Shown: positions 8,101 through 16,606 of the stretch, in pieces
How the letters are laid out: the number at the start of each line of letters is the position of its first letter
How positions within the stretch are numbered: position 1 is the stretch's first letter
Assembly (NCBI GenBank): GCA_019358985.1
Contig: JAHHIJ010000003.1
Coordinates: 1 to 64,000, forward strand
Origin: Tolypothrix brevis GSE-NOS-MK-07-07A
GTDB lineage: Bacteria; Cyanobacteriota; Cyanobacteriia; Cyanobacteriales; Nostocaceae
Length of the DNA stretch: 64,000 nucleotides
Reading direction: 5' to 3'
Position numbers and translations under genes: made by a program
The notes under the pieces: generated by a model
Database searches by the model: none
What the model was told of the DNA's origin: nothing
What the model saw: the letters and a program-made list of their open reading frames with translations, nothing else

Positions 8101-9941
8101 TAATAACGTCGTAGATAATAAATCCACAAAGCTGGAGAAAGTGGTAATCTTCCCTGTTTATAGGCAGTCATAGCCTTGATTACCACACTACGCATAAAGA
8201 AAAGAAGATTTATTTGACTTTTTGGACTTTTAATATAGTTACCTCGATTGGAAGTTTGAAAATTAACACGTCTGGCAAAACAACAAATTGGTTGTCCAGT
8301 TTCAAAGATTGCCCAAATTTGAATATCCATGTAGCCAGATTTTTGATTGTTTAAAATCAAATTATGTACAAATCCTGATGAATCTGCATTTTCCACATCT
8401 GGATATGTTTGAGATACATCAGGACGAGAAAATCCGTACTCAATTTGATTTTCTAGCAAGTTGTCTTTCACCAAGATGAGAGATTTAATTTTGGCTTCTC
8501 TACTGAAAACCCAGCCTGAAACTAGTAAGGTATCATTAATGTTATTTTCTTGAGTACTTGGTGTTTCTAAATTACCTTGCAGATATCTAGAGGGAGATAT
8601 TTCATGGAATTTAGAGGATTTTGTGATAATTTTGATTAGTGGATTATTCAAAAATCTGATCCGAATGGTGATTTTAAGAAAATCCAGTTTTCTTTGAGTT
8701 TCTTGTAATTGAGAGTGCGATCGCTCTAATTCTACCTGAGTCTGTTGTAGTTGAGAGTGCGATCGCTCTAATTCTACCTGAGTTTGTTGTAGTTGAGAGT
8801 GCGATCGCTCTAATTCTACCTGAGTCTCTTGTAATTGAGAGTGCGATCGCTCTAATTCTGTCTGAGTCTCTTGTAGTTGAGAGTGCGATCGCTCTAATTC
8901 TACCTGAGTTTGTCCAACCTGTAAATGCAAATTTTCTTTACTGATAATGCCATAAACATCATATTGACCCGTTATCTGAATTAAATTTGCAAAATCAAAA
9001 GCGTACTTTCTCATGATTTTTGCATTAGTTTCTTTTCGACTATCAAGTAACTCATAAAGCTTGTCTATTCCAAAACTTTGGTGTTCGGGAAGATCTACTT
9101 TAATTGCTAACAGAGCAACTTGCAAATAAATTGATTCTTCATCATCTTGATTGTTGTTTATATCTAATCCTGCTTCGGGAAAGATTTTATAAAAGTCATT
9201 GCGTATTTCTGACGAAAAATAATTATTTAGAATTTGCTTATATTCTAGTTGATGACGAATTCTTGCTTCTGGTCTATTGCCGCTAGCATTTGCCTCGTTA
9301 TCACGAATACGGAATTTTATCAATTCTTCTGGCATGATGTAAATCTCGTACTTCATGCAAAGCCTGATCCAAAAATCAAAATCAGGTAACTGAGCAAATC
9401 GCTCATCATACTTACCTACATCTTCATAGCATTTTTTCTTAATCAATGCGCTGGGATGACACAAACAGTTTCCTTTATAGAAAAAATGATTTAACCATTC
9501 AAAACGATTGCGGTTAGGTTGGATAAAAATCTGTTTATAGAAGTGGTTCTCTTGAGCAAAATCATTACCATTTTCATCAATTATCTGAGCATAACTAAAA
9601 ACAGCACTAACCTCTGGATGTTCTTCTAAAAAGCTGACTTGCTTTGCCAGTTTGTCCGGAACAAAAACATCATCAGAGCTTAACATAGCAATATATTCGC
9701 CTTTAGACTCTTTCAGACAATTATTAGCAGCAACAGCAGCACCGCGATTTTTGGCAAAACAAAATAATCTAATTCTGGGGTCTGTAAATTGTTTAATAAT
9801 GTTGACAGTGTTGTCTGCCGAACCATCGTCTGTAATGACAATTTCAAAATCTTGATATGTTTGATTTAAGACACTTTGAATAGCTTCAGCTACAAATTTT
9901 TCGTGATTATAAGATGGAATAATAACTGAGACTTTTGGCAT
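5106..9941 (-). CDS. Four-domain glycosyltransferase (GT2-coil-GT2-GT2-GT4)
   Basis: A 1611-residue protein. Residues 1-230 form a GT2 domain (VSVIIPSYNHEKFVAEAIQS, ITDDGS, then SSDD). Residues 344-414 are a heptad-like coiled coil built from a 14-residue repeat (VELERSHSQLQETQ). A second GT2 domain starts near residue 665 (ISVVVPVYNTP, then LDHDD) and a third near residue 934 (VTIVIPTKDRVDLLKKC, then LNND). A GT4 domain occupies about 1215-1611 (ILFITHNLNLEGAPLI, PGGID, then FEESFPRVLLEAMA). It probably adds several sugars in turn to an exported glycan. It starts 6 bp after the aminotransferase stop. Multi-GT chains of this kind are known in cyanobacterial polysaccharide loci; substrates cannot be told. 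Confidence 0.88.
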   Translation of the reverse strand: MPKVSVIIPSYNHEKFVAEAIQSVLNQTYQDFEIVITDDGSADNTVNIIKQFTDPRIRLFCFAKNRGAAVAANNCLKESKGEYIAMLSSDDVFVPDKLAKQVSFLEEHPEVSAVFSYAQIIDENGNDFAQENHFYKQIFIQPNRNRFEWLNHFFYKGNCLCHPSALIKKKCYEDVGKYDERFAQLPDFDFWIRLCMKYEIYIMPEELIKFRIRDNEANASGNRPEARIRHQLEYKQILNNYFSSEIRNDFYKIFPEAGLDINNNQDDEESIYLQVALLAIKVDLPEHQSFGIDKLYELLDSRKETNAKIMRKYAFDFANLIQITGQYDVYGIISKENLHLQVGQTQVELERSHSQLQETQTELERSHSQLQETQVELERSHSQLQQTQVELERSHSQLQQTQVELERSHSQLQETQRKLDFLKITIRIRFLNNPLIKIITKSSKFHEISPSRYLQGNLETPSTQENNINDTLLVSGWVFSREAKIKSLILVKDNLLENQIEYGFSRPDVSQTYPDVENADSSGFVHNLILNNQKSGYMDIQIWAIFETGQPICCFARRVNFQTSNRGNYIKSPKSQINLLFFMRSVVIKAMTAYKQGRLPLSPALWIYYLRRYYRQIQHFQNTDIKYSGIIHPWQTQDLYQRWLQTNVLSSNLLGKMGEDAEKLTSKGVKISVVVPVYNTPKHFLKEMIDSVRSQIYPNWELCIADDASTKPHVKELLQQVIAEDSRIKIVFRQENGHIVEATNSALEIATGDYVALLDHDDILSIDALLHVAECINNHPEVDWIYTDEDKINESGYHFDPQMKGAWSPEMAITHNFTHHLTVIRKTLIDQLGGMRKGFEGAQDLDLFLRVSEKTTPDKVHHIPYICYHWRTHPGSTASHGTQKQYVFDSAYNAIEDAIQRRGLKAKTFLPSIAKQYGLCLHQIKWDNSLIAENPVTIVIPTKDRVDLLKKCVSSLEKTVDPRFVKLLIIDDCSTENSTHQYFKKLQQDCVLQCRVIRSERKIDVFNYAKLMNLGCEHVDTPYMLHLNNDIQALEPGWLEDMVGWMSIDGVGVVGAKLLYPDQTIQHAGVVVGYHNGLADHLFHRLHKDEIGYICLPHAARNASGVTGACMLTSTNLYRELGGFDEDNFAVEYNDVDYCLRVLRSGKRIVYTPQAILIHETSASRGKSYNPKEHINFIEKYQDFIDPFFSKNLDINSMLMAINPSHYSYVDRISTAKILFITHNLNLEGAPLIVYNYARYFATKGGCEICVISSMDGVLRQEYENLNIQVRIFQETLPLQQESLEKYRQRLQEFGDDLNLNSYNLVVCNTLLSFWGIELAKLFNLPTIWHIHESQSLDMSINNFFGHASKEIMQKILPDCFVNATRVIYQAEATRRIFHQFDIKGNFRTIPGGIDLQKIEDFRNTHKKYQLRDKYGINQEHLVISIIGTTCQRKGQHIFIEAIKELEKLCNDKFGNISCLIVGARNTTYIDSNYLELLKGQIKDLSLNNVSIYFETKDVYDFYALSDIFVCASFEESFPRVLLEAMAFELKIISTDVFGIPEIINDRGEGYLVQPGDAKALAGAIHKCIVEPDISDRLAKNAYAKMYRLFDNNNLLQQHWLLAKEVILSQS
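8711..8912 (-). repeat. 42-bp tandem coding repeat carrying HIP1 sites
   Basis: Five GCGATCGC octamers start at 8717, 8759, 8801, 8843 and 8885, exactly 42 bp apart. Each lies in a near-identical 42-bp unit encoding the 14-residue coiled-coil repeat of the large glycosyltransferase; the octamer falls in the codons for E-R-S-H-S. Units differ by a few substitutions (Q/E, V/T), so the array is young or homogenised. Confidence 0.95.
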
Positions 9942-9947
9942 AGCGTT

Positions 9948-11081
9948 CTAACCTTTAATTTCAATAATCATTTCACAAATTCTTTCTACGTCATCAACAT
10001 TTAAACTACCATACAACGGTAATGACAAAACCTGTTTAGCTACTTGATTTGCAACTAACAGATTAGTGCTACTTGATGATGGCAGGTACTTATAATGTGG
10101 GTAGTCGCTACAGAGCGGATAAAAGTATTTGCGAGTGAAGACATTATATTCCTTCAACTGCTTATGTACATAGTCTCTATCGCAACCAAAAAGTTCCTGT
10201 TCAATCCGTATTACAAAATACTGGTAACTACTAATAACACCGGAAATCTCTGGCATCAGACTAATTCCTGTAACATATTTTAGATATCTGCGGTATGTCT
10301 CTACTAGCTGTTGTCTTTGATATCTCTCCTGTTCTATATAGTCCAATAAAACTATACCTAGAGCTGCCTGAATTTCGTTCATTTTACCATTTATTCCCGG
10401 CATGACTACTTCTTCTTCGTTTTTAATGCCGAAGTTTTTTAGCAGTTCAACTCTTGCTTTTAAATTATGATCCCGAAATAGTAGAGCACCTCCCTCAGCT
10501 GTGTGAAACAGCTTGGTAGCATGAAAGCTCATCATCGACAAGTCACCGAAGTTACCAATTCCTACACCGTTAATTTCCACTCCAAAAGCATGAGCAGCAT
10601 CATAAATTACTTTCAAGCCATACTTATCAGCTATTTCTTGAATCTTGATTACATTACAGGGAGTACCATATACATGAACCCCTAAAATTGCGGTTGTTTG
10701 GGGAGTAATCATCGACTCAATCTTATTAGCATCGATATTCATGGTTACAGGGTCAATATCACAGAATATCGGCTTAATATTGTTCCAAGTTAAAACATGG
10801 GGAGTACCGGGGAAGGTAAAAGGAGTAGTAATCACTTCTCCCGAAAGACGCAAACTTTGACAACCAACTATAAGTGCAATTGTGCCATTATTAAATAATG
10901 ATAAATAGGGAATTTTTAATATTTGCTGTAATTTATGTTCCAGTTCTAAATGTTGCTTGCCGTTATTTGTTAGCCATTGACTATTCCAAATTTCCTGAAG
11001 CTTTTGGTTAAACTTGTCTAAATCTGGTAGCAGTGGACGCGTAACATAAATCGGTTTTTTAAATGGTTGCTTCCGAGTCAT
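9948..11081 (-). CDS. DegT/DnrJ/EryC1-type PLP sugar aminotransferase
   Basis: A 377-residue PLP enzyme of the DegT/DnrJ/EryC1/StrS family, which aminates keto-sugar nucleotides. Visible features are ITTPFTFPGTPHVLTWNN around residues 84-101, the aspartate motif YDAAHAFGV near residue 160, and SFHATKLFHTAEGGAL near residue 184, in which the Lys forms the PLP Schiff base. Length is normal. It overlaps the acyltransferase gene by 23 bp, which points to translational coupling and suggests an amino-sugar made here is then N-acylated, as in FdtB/FdtC-type pathways. The exact sugar is not determinable. Confidence 0.88.
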   Translation of the reverse strand: MTRKQPFKKPIYVTRPLLPDLDKFNQKLQEIWNSQWLTNNGKQHLELEHKLQQILKIPYLSLFNNGTIALIVGCQSLRLSGEVITTPFTFPGTPHVLTWNNIKPIFCDIDPVTMNIDANKIESMITPQTTAILGVHVYGTPCNVIKIQEIADKYGLKVIYDAAHAFGVEINGVGIGNFGDLSMMSFHATKLFHTAEGGALLFRDHNLKARVELLKNFGIKNEEEVVMPGINGKMNEIQAALGIVLLDYIEQERYQRQQLVETYRRYLKYVTGISLMPEISGVISSYQYFVIRIEQELFGCDRDYVHKQLKEYNVFTRKYFYPLCSDYPHYKYLPSSSSTNLLVANQVAKQVLSLPLYGSLNVDDVERICEMIIEIKG

Positions 11082-11619
11082 TGTTATTTAAATCGCTATT
11101 TGTTTCTAGCAAATAATTATTGTAATTTTTTAGCACCCTTTCTTTATCTCTTTCTCCGACTTTGCGATTACTAATGTAAATTCCCCAAGGTTCTAAATTT
11201 TTCGTTATCACTGAGCCTGCACCTACAGTAGCACCTTCTCCAATAGCCACACCAGGTAAAATAACGCTATTAGCACCTATAATGCCAAACTTACCTATAT
11301 GAATAGGTGCTCTTTTGATATTTCTATATTTTTCATCAATTGTTGAATTACCGAATCCCCATGCTTTGAAATCATCTGTTCCCGTAAAAATTCTTACTCC
11401 AGAAGAAAGTGCTGTGAAATCTTCCATTATAAATTCCTCACCTCCGCTTATGGATGTAAATGATGCAATGTGAACATTATTACCTAACTTTATTCTCTTT
11501 TTAGCGTAGATAAAAACAAAATCATCAATAATGATATTCTTCCCAAATTCTATATTTTCTATACCGACTATTTTTGTATATTCAAAAGTGATAACATGGG
11601 GGATATCATATTTGTTCAT
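11059..11619 (-). CDS. Left-handed beta-helix (hexapeptide) acyltransferase
   Basis: A 186-residue protein with imperfect hexapeptide repeats from about residue 18 to 60 (IENIEFGKNIIIDDFVF, IKLGNNVHIASFTSI) and again from about 108 (IHIGKFGIIGANSVILPGV then IGEGATVGAGSVITK), the signature of trimeric acetyl- or acyltransferases. It overlaps the aminotransferase gene, so its likely substrate is the newly made amino-sugar nucleotide. A colanic-acid-type O-acetyltransferase is the alternative. It lies 43 bp after the stop of wzt in the same operon. Confidence 0.83.
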   Translation of the reverse strand: MNKYDIPHVITFEYTKIVGIENIEFGKNIIIDDFVFIYAKKRIKLGNNVHIASFTSISGGEEFIMEDFTALSSGVRIFTGTDDFKAWGFGNSTIDEKYRNIKRAPIHIGKFGIIGANSVILPGVAIGEGATVGAGSVITKNLEPWGIYISNRKVGERDKERVLKNYNNYLLETNSDLNNNDSEATI

Positions 11620-11662
11620 AATAATATTTTGGAAAAATATTTTTATTTGTTTAACTAAATAA

Positions 11663-12997
11663 TTATTTGTGTTGTTGATAATTTTGTATTTTCACTAAAT
11701 TATCCCAATGTACTATTCCATATAAAGAAGAGTCTTTCCGTGGTGTCATGCTAAACTGAACAGCTAAGGGAATAAAATCACAAAAATCGACTTGACCGAT
11801 TTCTATAACAATTGGTATTGAAAGAACGCAGGCAATATTGTACATTCCTTGAATCAAGGAAGCTCTGAACTGCCAATCAATAATGTATCTATCTCCTTGC
11901 TTGACACAATGAAGATTTTTTTCTTCAATCACGCTATCAGAATAAACAATATCAATGCCATTTCTATCTCGAATGTGATAACCAAATGCTAACTCTTCTA
12001 TATCTTCATAAACTTCGATAGCCATTCTTAAAGTAACGTTTTCTTCATAATCAACACTTGAGGTTTCTTCTCCTTCCTGGTTTAAAAGTTGTACATTTAC
12101 AAAATTAGCTCTGCCGTTTTGGATTCTTTGAAAACTCGCTCTTTTTTGAAATGCACTATTTTCAATAAAGCCAGATTCTTTATCTAATAAACTAGTGCCA
12201 AGGTTGATTATTTTTTTATTAATTAAATCCTTCTTTTCTTTATCTGACTTGATAATATTTTGCTCACTTTCAACCTTCATCGAGAAATATTTTTCAACTA
12301 CTTGGTCAGATGAACCCCAACTTATCAGTTCTCCCTGATTTAAGAAAATTGCTTGACGGCAAAGACTTTTAACAGAACTAATATCGTGGCTGACAAACAG
12401 CACTGTAACTCCGCTATCCATCATCTGTTTCATTCTAGCCATACACTTTGCCTGAAAAAACATGTCTCCTACAGACAGCGCTTCATCTACTATGAGAATA
12501 TCTGGATCGACGTGAATTGCTGAAGCGAAAGCTAGCCGTACATACATACCACTAGAATAAGTTTTAACCGGCTGGTCGATAAAATCTCCAATATCGGCAA
12601 AAGTAATAACTCTATCAAAGCGCTCATCTACATCTTGCCGGGAAAGCCCCATGATTGCCCCATTCATGTAGACATTTTCCCGTCCGGTAAATTCAGGGTT
12701 AAATCCAGCACCTAACTCAAGTAGGGCTGCAACTCGTCCATTAACTTGGACTTCTCCACTAGTTGGTGTCAAAGTGCCGCAAATCATTTGTAACAGAGTA
12801 GATTTACCTGCACCGTTACGTCCAATTATGCCCAGAGTTTCTCCCCTCATCACCTCGAAAGAGACATCTCGCAGCGCCCAAAACTCTTGGGCGTAAGTTT
12901 TTCCTGGTAGCAAAATTTCTTTGAGGCGATCTACAGGACGAGCATACCGCTTAAAGCACTTAGATACATTGTTTAGCTTAATTACAACTTCACCCAT
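11663..12997 (-). CDS. wzt: O-antigen/polysaccharide ABC transporter, ATP-binding subunit with C-terminal glycan-binding-like domain
   Basis: ABC ATPase with Walker A GRNGAGKST, signature YSSGMYVRLAFA, Walker B ILIVDEA and switch His (VLFVSHD). The nucleotide-binding part takes the first 245 residues or so. About 200 further residues resemble the Wzt C-terminal beta-sandwich that recognises the finished glycan end (for example VNVQLLNQEGEETSSVDYEE). I chose the ATG at 12997 (MGEVVIKLNNVSKCF) because the family begins there; an in-frame ATG at 13018 would add seven residues. It follows wzm by about 80 bp and acts with it to export polysaccharide across the inner membrane. Confidence 0.92.
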   Translation of the reverse strand: MGEVVIKLNNVSKCFKRYARPVDRLKEILLPGKTYAQEFWALRDVSFEVMRGETLGIIGRNGAGKSTLLQMICGTLTPTSGEVQVNGRVAALLELGAGFNPEFTGRENVYMNGAIMGLSRQDVDERFDRVITFADIGDFIDQPVKTYSSGMYVRLAFASAIHVDPDILIVDEALSVGDMFFQAKCMARMKQMMDSGVTVLFVSHDISSVKSLCRQAIFLNQGELISWGSSDQVVEKYFSMKVESEQNIIKSDKEKKDLINKKIINLGTSLLDKESGFIENSAFQKRASFQRIQNGRANFVNVQLLNQEGEETSSVDYEENVTLRMAIEVYEDIEELAFGYHIRDRNGIDIVYSDSVIEEKNLHCVKQGDRYIIDWQFRASLIQGMYNIACVLSIPIVIEIGQVDFCDFIPLAVQFSMTPRKDSSLYGIVHWDNLVKIQNYQQHK

Positions 12998-13079
12998 AGC
13001 TTTGCCGTCAATCCTCAAAACTCACACAACACACTAAAGCTAAAATACGATCGCACTCCCAGCTAAATACTTATAATAC

Positions 13080-13937
13080 TTACAACACATCTGCAAATGC
13101 CGGACGCAGACGCCGATAACACCACAATCCGCCACAAAAAACTACTAAGGCAATTAGTGAGGAAACTCCCCATTCGCCCCAGTGTTTGACTTCTCCAACT
13201 AATATTAAGTCACGATAGACTTCTGCGATCGCTGTCATTGGATTTAACCAAAATACCCATCCCCGCCATTGCTCTGGAATTGCACTTGCTGGATAAATAA
13301 TTGGTGTCAAATACATCCAAATGTTTAAAATTACTCCTAATGTCTGCGGTATATCTCGTAAAAATACGGTAATTGCTGCGGTAAAATAACCTAAACCTGC
13401 TGTTAACAATAACTGGGGAACCCAGACTAAGGGCAACAGTGCCAAAGTGGGATGTAAAGTATGCGAAGTTGCGGCTACAAAAAAAATCAACGCCATTAAA
13501 CCAAAAGAACTTTCAATGAACGTTGATAAAATTGGTACTAATGGTAACAATCCCAAAGGAAACACCACTTTCTTGACCAAATTCGGCTGTCCTACCACCG
13601 AACTTGCCGCTTGAGTTAAACCGCTACTAAAGGCAATCCAAGGAAGCAATCCGGCAAAGAGCCACAAACCAAATGTTAAATTATTTTCTGGTAAAGTTTT
13701 CAGACTCAACTTAACTTTCAGGACTACCGAGAAAACATAAGTATATATCAGCAACTGCGACAGTTGATTTAGCAAAGGCCATAAATTTCCTAAAACAGAA
13801 CCTTTGTAACGGGCTTCTAAGTCACGCCTGACTAAAGTTCTGAGTAAATCAAACTTTGCCCACCACCGCTGATTAACTGGCAGCCAGCGCCTTAGTTTAA
13901 GAGCTTTACGGACAAACCCTCGCATTGTTTGCAACAA
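13080..13937 (-). CDS. wzm: O-antigen/polysaccharide ABC transporter permease
   Basis: A 285-residue ABC-2 type permease with six hydrophobic segments. The family motif region LVRRDLEARYKGSVLGNLWPLL lies near residue 36, before the first membrane span, and LNPMTAIAEVYRDLIL comes near the C-terminus. Length is usual for Wzm/TagG proteins. It is the first gene of the six-gene minus-strand operon ending at 3335, so its upstream region (13938-14155) should hold the operon promoter. A second in-frame ATG at 13925 is a possible start. Confidence 0.92.
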   Translation of the reverse strand: MLQTMRGFVRKALKLRRWLPVNQRWWAKFDLLRTLVRRDLEARYKGSVLGNLWPLLNQLSQLLIYTYVFSVVLKVKLSLKTLPENNLTFGLWLFAGLLPWIAFSSGLTQAASSVVGQPNLVKKVVFPLGLLPLVPILSTFIESSFGLMALIFFVAATSHTLHPTLALLPLVWVPQLLLTAGLGYFTAAITVFLRDIPQTLGVILNIWMYLTPIIYPASAIPEQWRGWVFWLNPMTAIAEVYRDLILVGEVKHWGEWGVSSLIALVVFCGGLWCYRRLRPAFADVL

Positions 13938-14155
13938 TTTTTGTTCCCTTTGTCACTACGTACACACCCAATTTTTCTCAATGAAGCCAAGCTTGCGATT
14001 AAAGTTCCCGTTTTCTTTTCTTGCAGTACATTAATGAGTTAGCAAAAAATTACACCAAAATTATCTTGACGATTATACAATGAATCGACTCGATAAAGGG
14101 GATTTTGACAAAAAATCCCACTTTTATTGGCATAGGAATTTATAATAAGTAACGG

Positions 14156-14932
14156 TTAGTAGTTGTTTAAAGTATCTGGATCAATTCCCAACGATCGCAG
14201 TTGTTCGGCTAATTTTTGCGATCGCATCTGTTCCTGTTGTAAACGCAATTGTGCCTCAGATGCTTGTTGTTGTGCCTCAGATGCTTGTTGTTGTGCAGCA
14301 GTTGCTTGTTGCTGTGCTTCAGATGCTCGTTTATGCTCGGCAGTTGCTACCTCTTCTGGTGTCGGCACTAAATCCCCATCAAGTGTAAAATATCGCAGTT
14401 TACCCGCCTCCACACCCAAATACAAACCTAGCACTTGACTCCAAAGCCATCCCCGCTGATTTGGTGTAATTTGCTGATATTGATTGCCGATCAATTCAAA
14501 ACCAGCGAATTCTAAACTTTCTGGCGAAAACCAAAAATATTCTGGGGTGTGAAATCGATTTTGATAAAGATTTTTCTTCAAATTCCGGTCAATTTCAGCC
14601 GTACTCTCAGAAAGTAATTCAATAATTAAGTCTGGATAACGTCCATCTTCCTCCCAAACTACCCAAGAATTGCGGGGTCGTTTTTCGGTGTCTCGCACTA
14701 AGAAAAAGTCCGGACCACGAAAATCTCGATTTCGCAACTGCTGACGGCTAAAATAAATTGTCAGATTCGCACCAATAAAGAAGTCATTGCGCTCTCTATA
14801 CAACCACTCCAAACAAGTCACCAGCAGCAGTAGCTGCATGTAATGCAACGAAGTTTCCATTTCTGGCTCATCACTTAACAACCGAGTTGCATCGGGCATT
14901 TGTTGTTCTAGCTGTTGGGCTGTGACAAACAT
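14156..14932 (-). CDS. Uma2-family (PD-(D/E)XK) protein with C-terminal coiled coil
   Basis: A 258-residue Uma2-type protein (restriction-endonuclease-like fold, very numerous in cyanobacteria, biological role unclear). Core features are GPDFFLV near residue 74, YPDLIIELLSEST near residue 99, and RNLKKNLYQNRFHTPEYFWF. Residues 200-250 add an Ala/Gln-rich coiled coil made of near-repeats of ASEAQQQ, followed by LRSLGIDPDTLN, a usual tail in this family. It is monocistronic by position. Four full-length Uma2 genes occur in the window. Confidence 0.85.
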   Translation of the reverse strand: MFVTAQQLEQQMPDATRLLSDEPEMETSLHYMQLLLLVTCLEWLYRERNDFFIGANLTIYFSRQQLRNRDFRGPDFFLVRDTEKRPRNSWVVWEEDGRYPDLIIELLSESTAEIDRNLKKNLYQNRFHTPEYFWFSPESLEFAGFELIGNQYQQITPNQRGWLWSQVLGLYLGVEAGKLRYFTLDGDLVPTPEEVATAEHKRASEAQQQATAAQQQASEAQQQASEAQLRLQQEQMRSQKLAEQLRSLGIDPDTLNNY

Positions 14933-15050
14933 GGATATGTACCTGCTTGGTTGTTGATTTAATTTTACTTATAATGTGTGCTGTTTGTTGTTGGTGGTTA
15001 TAGAAAAACCTTACTTAAGCAATTTCAAAAGAAAAAGACGCGATGGAAAA

Positions 15051-15070
15051 AGACGCGATAAATCGCGTCT
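15051..15070. repeat. Short palindrome with GCGAT arms
   Basis: AGACGCGAT-AA-ATCGCGTCT, preceded by a second AGACGCGAT at 15036 and followed by CTAC. It shares its ends (AGACG, CGTCTCTAC) with the 29-bp palindrome family but has a different core. Confidence 0.7.
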
Positions 15071-15153
15071 CTACAGAGGTGCCTTTTAACTACTCCCTTT
15101 GGAGTCACGCATTCAGCTACACTGAGACTTGGTTTATTGCATTGTAAATAGGC

Positions 15154-15348
15154 ATGGAAATCGGACAAAAGGTTAAAGTCTGTCGTTTGCGCGATCGCGT
15201 CTCTCCTCCTGTAGTCAAAAGACTCGGACAAATTGGTGTCATCCAAGGCTTCAGAATGACTGATGCTAGCGGTGTCGGTGTGGTGGTTAAGTTTGAAGAC
15301 AATTTCGCCACTTGGTTTTTTGAAGATGAACTTAGACTGGAACAATAG
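15154..15348 (+). CDS. petP: Cytochrome b6f subunit PetP
   Basis: A 64-residue SH3-like protein of the DUF2862 family, identified as PetP, a peripheral cytoplasmic subunit of the cyanobacterial cytochrome b6f complex that affects electron transport. The sequence MEIGQKVKVCRLRDRVSPPV, the middle GQIGVIQGFRMTDASGVGVV and the C-terminal FEDNFATWFFEDEL match the family along its whole length. It stands alone, 157 bp before the ArsA-like gene in the same direction. A palindromic element lies about 80 bp upstream of the start. Confidence 0.88.
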   Translation: MEIGQKVKVCRLRDRVSPPVVKRLGQIGVIQGFRMTDASGVGVVVKFEDNFATWFFEDELRLEQ

Positions 15349-15505
15349 ATCCAACTAAAGCGCAAACTGAAGTCCAAAGATAGAGTTCTTCCGCTCGAAA
15401 GTTCGTCCGGAAGCCTCTGCTTTGCACTTCAAGGCAGAAAGAAAGATTATTTGCCGAGTGCTAAGTTGGAGTTGACACAAACGGCACCGAAAAGAGAATC
15501 AAGTA

Positions 15506-16606
15506 ATGACCCAGATATTGACATTTTTGGGCAAAGGCGGCACTGCTCGTACCAAATGCGCGATCGCCACCGCCAAGTTATTAGCAAGCCAAGGAAAGCG
15601 GGTACTCCTAGCAGGACTAGCAGAACCAGAATTAGCAATTCTCCTCGGTACGACTTTTGCAGCAGATCCCCAAGAAATCGCTCCCAATTTACAAGTCGTG
15701 CAGTTTCAAACATCTATACTGTTAGAACGCAGTTGGGAGGAAGTGAAAAAACTTGAGGCTCAATACCTCCGCACACCAATTCTCAAAGAGGTTTTTGGTC
15801 AAGAGCTGGCAGTATTACCAGGGATGGACAGCGCCCTGGCTTTGAATGCTATTCGTGAGTACGACGAAAGTGGTAAATATGAAACGATAGTATACAACGG
15901 CACTGGCGATTCTTCCACTTTGCGATCGCTCGGTTTGCCAGAGTCTCTAAGTTGGTATTTGCGGCGATTTCGGCAATTATTTGTCAACTCCGACTTAGGA
16001 AAGGCAATCTCTGAATCACCTTTTATTCAACCGCTAGTTAGTAGCTTTTTTAATGTCAATTGGACAGCAGATAATTTTGCCCAACCCACCAACACCGCGA
16101 ATAATTTTCTGGAAAAGGGTAAAGCCGCTGTTGCAGAACCGAAGCGGATGGCGGCTTTTTTGGTAACAACACCAGATCCCATAGAAGTTGCCACTGCCCG
16201 TTATTTGTGGGGTAGCGCTCAACAAGTTGGTTTAACTGTTGGTGGTGTCCTGTTAGTTAATTCCGACACAGGTGCGAATTTGTCGCCGGAATTTGCTCCC
16301 CTGCCAATTAGTGTTATTCCTGACCTGAAAGCAGGAGATTGGCAACCACTAATGAATGCCCTACCCGACTTTGTAACGCAAGCAGTACAGGCTCCCAAAC
16401 CAATTGAAATTGATGTCCCAAGTCGTCAGGTACGCTTATTTTTGCCTGGATTCGATAAAAAACAGGTCAAGCTAACTCAATTCGGTCCAGAAGTCACCAT
16501 AGAAGCCGGAGATCAACGACGCAATATTGTTCTACCTCCGGCTTTAAGTGGCAAATCTGTTGCTGGAGCCAAGTTTGCGAATAATTATTTGATAATTTCT
16601 TTTTAG
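15506..16606 (+). CDS. ArsA/Get3-like ATPase with altered P-loop
   Basis: A 366-residue protein of the ArsA/GET3 family. The family's deviant Walker A (GKGGVGKTT) reads GKGGTARTK here at residues 9-17, so the second signature glycine and the P-loop lysine are replaced. Cyanobacterial homologues with GKGGTGRTK-like loops are known to me, so this is probably lineage-typical rather than a lesion, but ATPase activity is doubtful. The last 60 residues (RQVRLFLPGFDKKQVKL through NIVLPPALSG) form an HSP20-like beta-sandwich found at the C-terminus of some bacterial ArsA proteins. Targeting of membrane proteins is the family role; the role here is unproven. Confidence 0.75.
   Translation: MTQILTFLGKGGTARTKCAIATAKLLASQGKRVLLAGLAEPELAILLGTTFAADPQEIAPNLQVVQFQTSILLERSWEEVKKLEAQYLRTPILKEVFGQELAVLPGMDSALALNAIREYDESGKYETIVYNGTGDSSTLRSLGLPESLSWYLRRFRQLFVNSDLGKAISESPFIQPLVSSFFNVNWTADNFAQPTNTANNFLEKGKAAVAEPKRMAAFLVTTPDPIEVATARYLWGSAQQVGLTVGGVLLVNSDTGANLSPEFAPLPISVIPDLKAGDWQPLMNALPDFVTQAVQAPKPIEIDVPSRQVRLFLPGFDKKQVKLTQFGPEVTIEAGDQRRNIVLPPALSGKSVAGAKFANNYLIISF

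Noticed and set aside
15025-15377. Two minus-strand frames over petP
   Set aside because: petP fits a known family on the plus strand over its whole length; the opposite frames have no features.
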